A stretch of 10,000 bases of DNA from Flavobacterium sp. Its GTDB lineage: Bacteria; Bacteroidota; Bacteroidia; Flavobacteriales; Flavobacteriaceae. The notes below the pieces were generated by a model. The model made no database searches, was not told the DNA's origin, and was given only the letters and a program-made list of their open reading frames with translations. Positions 5,760 to 10,000 of this stretch are shown piece after piece; the stretch's first letter is position 1; every line of letters starts with the position of its first letter. The stretch is from assembly GCF_020217025.1 (NCBI RefSeq), contig NZ_JAIWOF010000044.1:1-10000 (forward strand), written 5' to 3'. The position numbers and the translations under genes are program-made.

Positions 5760-7451
5760 ATGAAAGACATTAAAAACATTTCGCGCTCAAGAGCGCAAGA
5801 GTCCTCAGCAGCTATTGAGCGACTGTACATTACCATGAGACATTTATTTAACAGAGGTTTTTATAAACCAATGGGTGTTTCAGGAGAAACTTTAAGAGAA
5901 GCTTTATTAGCGCTTCGACCAGAAATTTACGGTTCTATTGCCGAAGAAAAAGTAGAATTAAACGGACTTTTATACGTAATTGAACGTTTACCTATTGGAA
6001 TTGAAGAATGCCGTTACATTAACTTAACTTCAGATGAAGGTTATTCAAATTCGCACTTTAAAGCGATTGTTCCTCCAAAAAGAAGAAGAAATTGTTACCG
6101 TATTGACGACGAACAAATGAACGTAGAAATCACACGTGGACGTTCGGATATTTATGATATTTTAACGCATTTGACGTTTATTTTTATCGAATCACACAAA
6201 ATTAAAGATAGAGTTTTAATTGATGATGAAGGAGCAGTTTCACGCGATTGGCAAAAATTAGAATCAGCTGTAAAACAAACTAAAAAGCTACCTTTAGTGG
6301 AACGTGAAAAAGCAATTTCTCATGCGGCTAACGTTTTAGGAAGAACTTTTGCTGAAGTACAAGATATTTATGATGATTTTGCTACTCCAGAAGCACCAGA
6401 TAGATTTTTACACGTAGTGTATTGGTTAGGAAAATTAGCTATTGAGGAAGTAGTTGACAACAATAAAAGAACCATAACTTTTAGTCCAATTTTACGAGAA
6501 CGATTAGGTCATCATATTTATGGTGATATTTGGGCTACTACTATTAAAGAAGTTTTATTAAAAAATAATTTATTAGAACGTCCTATTCATATTATTAGTG
6601 CGAATATGCACAGTGTTATGAATTCTATTTTTGCTGAACCTGTTTTAGGAAAAAAATACAAAAACACACCTGAATTTCAGATATTTGAAGATTTAAGTAG
6701 TTCAGCAAACAAAGATTTACGCAAGAAAGTTGAAGATTTTGCGTTACAACAAGGAATGATTTCGTTGCCAGATGCATCAGGAACTAATATTGATGTTCAA
6801 ATTTTTGATACAGCGAAAATTGATTTAACAAAAACCATTTTTGCTACTTCGAAATTAGCTAAAGAAAAACCAGTTCTTATTGTAATGGATTATGCCTTTG
6901 GCGAACAAGCTTTTGAAACGATTGATGAGTTGTTAAAACCATACAAAGCTGAAAAGAAAAGCAAAACGTTTTTAAATGTAGAGTCTGTTTCAATCATGGG
7001 TAAAGCCGGAATTCTAGAAGGAGGAAAAGGTGACATTATGATTCCAACAGCGCATGTGAATGAAGGAACAGCTGATAATTATCCTTTTGATAATGAGTTA
7101 ACCAAAGAAATGTTTGAGGGTAATGGAATTCCCGTTTTTGCTGGACCTATGATTACGGTTTTAGGAACGTCGCTTCAAAACAGAGATTTGTTGAAGTTTT
7201 TCCATGAATCTACCTGGGAAGCTATAGGATTAGAAATGGAAGGTGCTTATTATCAAAAAGCAATTCAATCGGCTTCAAAAATTAGAAAAAGTATCAATCC
7301 AGATGTAAAAGTTAGATACGCTTATTATGCTTCTGATAACCCTTTAGAAACAGGAAGTACATTAGCATCAGGTGGATTAGGAACCACAGGAGTAAAACCT
7401 ACGTATTTAATTACGATTAAAATATTAGAACAAATCTTTAACGTAAAATAA
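5760..7451 (+). CDS. Large protein with nucleoside phosphorylase/nucleosidase-like C-terminal domain
   Basis: This 563-residue protein is not one I can name. The C-terminal part (about residues 370-563) carries hallmarks of the purine nucleoside phosphorylase/nucleosidase (PNP_UDP) superfamily: IMGKAGILEGGKGDIMIPT (412-430, like the G-AG-L...GDIxxP segment), GPMITVLGTS (462-471), IGLEMEGAYY (489-498, the ME motif that contacts ribose) and YYASDNPL (522-529, the SD motif carrying the catalytic Asp). The first half (about 1-300) is unlike a normal phosphorylase. It holds a basic, mostly helical stretch, including a KRRR patch (107-110), and a strand-like segment RPIHIISANMHSVMN (274-288). Typical nucleosidases of this fold are about 230-260 residues, so this is about twice the usual size. 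No signal peptide or membrane segment is visible. The start at 5760 fits the -7 element 23 bases upstream. The gene ends 6 bases before the polysaccharide gene downstream and may be co-transcribed with it. Substrate unknown; a nucleoside- or nucleotide-cleaving role is inferred. Confidence 0.7.
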   Translation: MKDIKNISRSRAQESSAAIERLYITMRHLFNRGFYKPMGVSGETLREALLALRPEIYGSIAEEKVELNGLLYVIERLPIGIEECRYINLTSDEGYSNSHFKAIVPPKRRRNCYRIDDEQMNVEITRGRSDIYDILTHLTFIFIESHKIKDRVLIDDEGAVSRDWQKLESAVKQTKKLPLVEREKAISHAANVLGRTFAEVQDIYDDFATPEAPDRFLHVVYWLGKLAIEEVVDNNKRTITFSPILRERLGHHIYGDIWATTIKEVLLKNNLLERPIHIISANMHSVMNSIFAEPVLGKKYKNTPEFQIFEDLSSSANKDLRKKVEDFALQQGMISLPDASGTNIDVQIFDTAKIDLTKTIFATSKLAKEKPVLIVMDYAFGEQAFETIDELLKPYKAEKKSKTFLNVESVSIMGKAGILEGGKGDIMIPTAHVNEGTADNYPFDNELTKEMFEGNGIPVFAGPMITVLGTSLQNRDLLKFFHESTWEAIGLEMEGAYYQKAIQSASKIRKSINPDVKVRYAYYASDNPLETGSTLASGGLGTTGVKPTYLITIKILEQIFNVK

Positions 7452-7457
7452 ACATTA

Positions 7458-8414
7458 ATGAGTACAAATTCTCAAAATCAAGAAATCAATTTAGGACAAA
7501 TAGGAACAGGAATTAAAAACCTTTTTAATGGAATAATTAATTCTATCTTCGATTTTATATTCTTTGTAAAAAAGAAAATTATTGTTGTTGTGGTTTTATT
7601 TGTCTTAGGAGTCGTATTAGGAATATTGTTAGATAAAAAGCACAGTTATATTCAAAAAATGATTTTGATTCCTAATTTTGGAAGTAATGAGTATTTGTAT
7701 AATAAAATAAGTTTATTAGAGTCAAAATTAAAAGAAAAAGATGTTGTCTTTTTTAAATCCATAGGAATTAATAATATTGATGAAATTGGAAAATTTGAAA
7801 TAAAACCGATTAATGGTATTTATAATTTTATCAATTCAAAAGAGAATACGCTGAATTTCGAATTTATCAGATTAATGGCTGAAGACGGCAACATTGAAAA
7901 AATTATTAAAGACGACGTTACAAGTAAAAATTATTACCAACACGAATTAGTCATAAATACTTCAAGAGCCTTTAAAAAAAGCGAATTAATTGACCCAATT
8001 TTGAAATATCTTCAAGATTCTGAACACTTCAATAAGTTACAAACAGTTTATAAGAAAAATGTTGAAGAGAAGATAGTATTTAATAATTTATTGATTAAAC
8101 AAATTGATGATTTAGTTGCTTCTTATTCTCAAAATAAACCAACTAGTAATGTTGTAATTTCAGAGAATAGTGGTCTTAGCGAAATCATCAATAAAAAAGA
8201 TGAAATAATAAAAGAAAATCAGTACACTATGCTCCATTATATAGAGTATGATAAAATTATAAAAGACCAAAGTATTGTTTCTAATCAAATAAACACTTCG
8301 GGTGCAAACAACAAAATGAAATTAATTTTACCTTTCCTATTTGTGTTTTTATATTTTGTAGGTTTTCTATTTAACAATTTGTATAAAAAACAATTAGAAA
8401 GAATTAAAGGATAA
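7458..8414 (+). CDS. Wzz-like polysaccharide chain-length determinant / co-polymerase
   Basis: This 318-residue protein has the topology of polysaccharide co-polymerases: a cytoplasmic N-terminus, a first membrane helix (about residues 41-58, IIVVVVLFVLGVVLGILL), a long periplasmic region rich in charged helices (about 60-285), and a second membrane helix near the end (about 289-307) followed by a short basic tail. Such proteins control chain length of O-antigen or capsule made by the Wzx/Wzy route. The usual proline-rich motif near TM2 is weak here (only LPF at 290-293), and no C-terminal tyrosine-kinase domain is present. The coding sequence is visibly AT-richer than that of its neighbours, as is common for polysaccharide loci. 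Its TAA overlaps the ATG of rfbB by one base (8412-8416), supporting a joint function with the dTDP-sugar genes. The assignment rests on topology and neighbourhood more than sequence motifs. Confidence 0.68.
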   Translation: MSTNSQNQEINLGQIGTGIKNLFNGIINSIFDFIFFVKKKIIVVVVLFVLGVVLGILLDKKHSYIQKMILIPNFGSNEYLYNKISLLESKLKEKDVVFFKSIGINNIDEIGKFEIKPINGIYNFINSKENTLNFEFIRLMAEDGNIEKIIKDDVTSKNYYQHELVINTSRAFKKSELIDPILKYLQDSEHFNKLQTVYKKNVEEKIVFNNLLIKQIDDLVASYSQNKPTSNVVISENSGLSEIINKKDEIIKENQYTMLHYIEYDKIIKDQSIVSNQINTSGANNKMKLILPFLFVFLYFVGFLFNNLYKKQLERIKG

Positions 8415-9427
8415 TGAAACATATATTAGTTACAGGCGGTGCCGGATTTATAGGTGCTAATTTTGTTCCTTACTTTATTGAGAATAATCCCAATTGTCAT
8501 TTAGTAAATTTAGATTTACTTACTTATGCTGGGAATCTTGACAATGTAAAAGAAGTTGAAAATCATCCGAGATATACGTTTGTGCAAGGCGATATTTGTG
8601 ATAGATATTTTGTAGAGCAATTATTCCAAAAATATCAATTTCATGATGTAATACATTTTGCGGCAGAAAGTCATGTAGATAACTCTATTTCGGGACCAGA
8701 AGCTTTTATTAAAACCAATGTTTTAGGAACTTTTAATTTGTTAGACACCGCAAGAAAACTTTGGATGTCTGCTCCAAATCAATACAATGTTGGATTTGAA
8801 AATTCTCGTTTTCACCATGTTTCTACTGATGAGGTTTATGGAACTTTAGGTGAAACCGGTTTGTTTGAAGAAACCACACCTTATGCCCCAAACAGTCCCT
8901 ATTCGGCTTCAAAGGCAGGTTCAGATATGATTGTGAGAAGTTATTTTCATACCTATGGAATGAATGTAGTTACCACAAATTGTTCTAACAATTACGGGCC
9001 AAAGCAACACGATGAGAAGTTAATTCCAACAATCATTCGAAAAGCAATACAAGGTGAAAATATTCCGATTTATGGAGATGGGAAAAATGTTCGCGATTGG
9101 TTATATGTTTTAGACCATTGTAAAGGAATTGAACTAGCATTTAAGACAGGAAAAGCAGGAGAAACTTACAATATTGGAGGAAGAAACGAACGTAATAATT
9201 TATATATTGTTGACACTGTTTGTTCTATTTTGAATGAATTACAACCAAAATCTGACGGAAAATATCAAGATCAAATTACATTTGTAAAAGATAGACCGGG
9301 TCATGATTTACGATATGCCATTGATGCCACAAAAATAGAAAACGAGTTAGGCTGGAAAGCTGATGAAAATTTCGAATCAGGTATTAAGAAAACGATTGAA
9401 TGGTATTTACAAAAATATAACAACTAA
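8414..9427 (+). CDS. rfbB: dTDP-glucose 4,6-dehydratase
   Basis: RfbB/RmlB converts dTDP-glucose to dTDP-4-keto-6-deoxyglucose with tightly bound NAD+, the second step towards dTDP-L-rhamnose and related deoxysugars. The 337-residue protein is of normal length and is an extended short-chain dehydrogenase. It shows the NAD-binding loop TGGAGFIG (residues 7-14), the family segment [12 protein letters not shown] (34-45), [12 protein letters not shown] (81-92), the catalytic STDEVYG (137-143; Thr138, Asp139, Glu140), YSASK (163-167; Tyr163, Lys167), NCSNNYGP (189-196), and the nucleotide-sugar-binding [12 protein letters not shown] (221-232) and [12 protein letters not shown] (293-304). All catalytic residues are intact. 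The start overlaps the stop of the Wzz-like gene, and its own stop overlaps the rfbA start (TAATG at 9425-9429), so the three are almost certainly one transcript. It is cytoplasmic. Confidence 0.98.
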   Translation: MKHILVTGGAGFIGANFVPYFIENNPNCHLVNLDLLTYAGNLDNVKEVENHPRYTFVQGDICDRYFVEQLFQKYQFHDVIHFAAESHVDNSISGPEAFIKTNVLGTFNLLDTARKLWMSAPNQYNVGFENSRFHHVSTDEVYGTLGETGLFEETTPYAPNSPYSASKAGSDMIVRSYFHTYGMNVVTTNCSNNYGPKQHDEKLIPTIIRKAIQGENIPIYGDGKNVRDWLYVLDHCKGIELAFKTGKAGETYNIGGRNERNNLYIVDTVCSILNELQPKSDGKYQDQITFVKDRPGHDLRYAIDATKIENELGWKADENFESGIKKTIEWYLQKYNN

Positions 9428-10000
9428 TGAAAGGAATTATATTAGCTGGAGGTTCGGGCACGCGTTTACATCCGTTAACATTGGCAGTGAGTAAACAATT
9501 AATGCCTATTTACGATAAACCGATGATTTACTATCCATTATCCACTTTGATGTGGGCGGGAATTCGTGAAATTCTAATCATTTCAACACCTCACGATTTG
9601 CCTTTATTTCGTCAATTGTTAGGCGATGGAAGTAAATTAGGTTGCCGATTTGAATACGCCGTTCAAGAACATCCAAATGGATTAGCAGAAGCTTTTATCA
9701 TTGGAAAAGAGTTTGTTGGAAATGACAAAGTAGCTCTGATTTTAGGAGATAATATTTTCTACGGAACTGGTTTAGCGGAATTACTTCAAGCTAATAATAA
9801 TCCAAATGGTGGCATTATTTATGCGTATCATGTACACGATCCAGAGCGTTATGGAGTGGTTGATTTCGATAAAGATGGAAAAGTGTTATCTATCGAAGAA
9901 AAACCAGAATATCCAAAATCAAATTATGCTGTTCCTGGAATTTATTTTTATGATAATGATGTTTTAGATATTGCAGCTAATATCAAACCAAGTCACCGAG
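9427..10000 (+). CDS. rfbA: Glucose-1-phosphate thymidylyltransferase, N-terminal part (3' end outside window)
   Basis: RfbA/RmlA makes dTDP-glucose from dTTP and glucose 1-phosphate, the first step of the pathway continued by RfbB. The frame stays open to the window end, giving 191 residues of a family of about 290. Motifs seen are the nucleotide-binding [12 protein letters not shown] (residues 7-18), the segment [17 protein letters not shown] (23-39), [11 protein letters not shown] (80-90), the metal-binding Asp in LGDNIFYG (106-113, Asp108), YGVVDFD (142-148), EEKP (157-160) and the start of the GIYFYDN strand (171-177). There is no frameshift. The start is fixed by the one-base overlap with the rfbB stop and by the standard MKGIILAGG beginning. 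rfbD and/or rfbC would be expected further downstream, outside this window. Confidence 0.97.
   Translation, partial: MKGIILAGGSGTRLHPLTLAVSKQLMPIYDKPMIYYPLSTLMWAGIREILIISTPHDLPLFRQLLGDGSKLGCRFEYAVQEHPNGLAEAFIIGKEFVGNDKVALILGDNIFYGTGLAELLQANNNPNGGIIYAYHVHDPERYGVVDFDKDGKVLSIEEKPEYPKSNYAVPGIYFYDNDVLDIAANIKPSHR

Overview
The window looks like a piece of a low-GC Bacteroidota chromosome, most likely a Flavobacterium-type member of the Flavobacteriaceae. The signs are AT-rich coding DNA, no Shine-Dalgarno-like purine tracts, three copies of the Bacteroidota -7 promoter element (TAnnTTTG) at the expected distance before genes, secreted proteins with a 'SAQ/FSQ' signal-peptide end followed by a CarboxypepD_reg-like domain, and short TAATG stop/start overlaps. 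There is no sign of IS elements, phage genes, tRNA, rRNA or CRISPR. Coding density is very high and no gene-free stretch exceeds about 130 bases.

Left part (1-1528): the C-terminal part of a Tex-family RNA-binding protein on the + strand converges with a small tatA/tatE gene on the - strand. A long hairpin between them probably terminates both transcripts.

Middle part (1659-5716): a compact four-gene + strand cluster with gaps of 1 and 2 bases and then a 1-base overlap. It encodes a membrane-anchored M23/LytM-like protein whose metal and catalytic positions are largely lost, a GH3-family acyl-adenylating enzyme, and two tandem paralogous secreted proteins. The two paralogues share an almost identical 106-base N-terminal module, while the rest of each protein is strongly diverged. 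The spacing suggests one transcript starting from a -7 element at 1630-1637, divergent from tatA. The joint function is unknown; an envelope-related role is an inference.

Right part (5760-10000): a second + strand run from a -7 element at 5729-5736. It opens with a 563-residue protein whose C-terminal part has nucleoside-phosphorylase/nucleosidase hallmarks and whose first half I do not recognise. A two-TM Wzz-like polysaccharide co-polymerase follows, then rfbB (dTDP-glucose 4,6-dehydratase) and rfbA (glucose-1-phosphate thymidylyltransferase, cut by the window end). The last three are the start of a surface polysaccharide (O-antigen/capsule type) locus: RfbA and RfbB make dTDP-4-keto-6-deoxyglucose, the precursor of dTDP-rhamnose and related sugars, and the Wzz-like protein would govern chain length.

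Most of the genes are ordinary. The points worth a second look are the degenerate LytM protein next to tatA, the bacterial GH3 enzyme embedded in an envelope-type operon, the paralogue pair with a homogenised module, and the phosphorylase-like fusion leading the polysaccharide genes.
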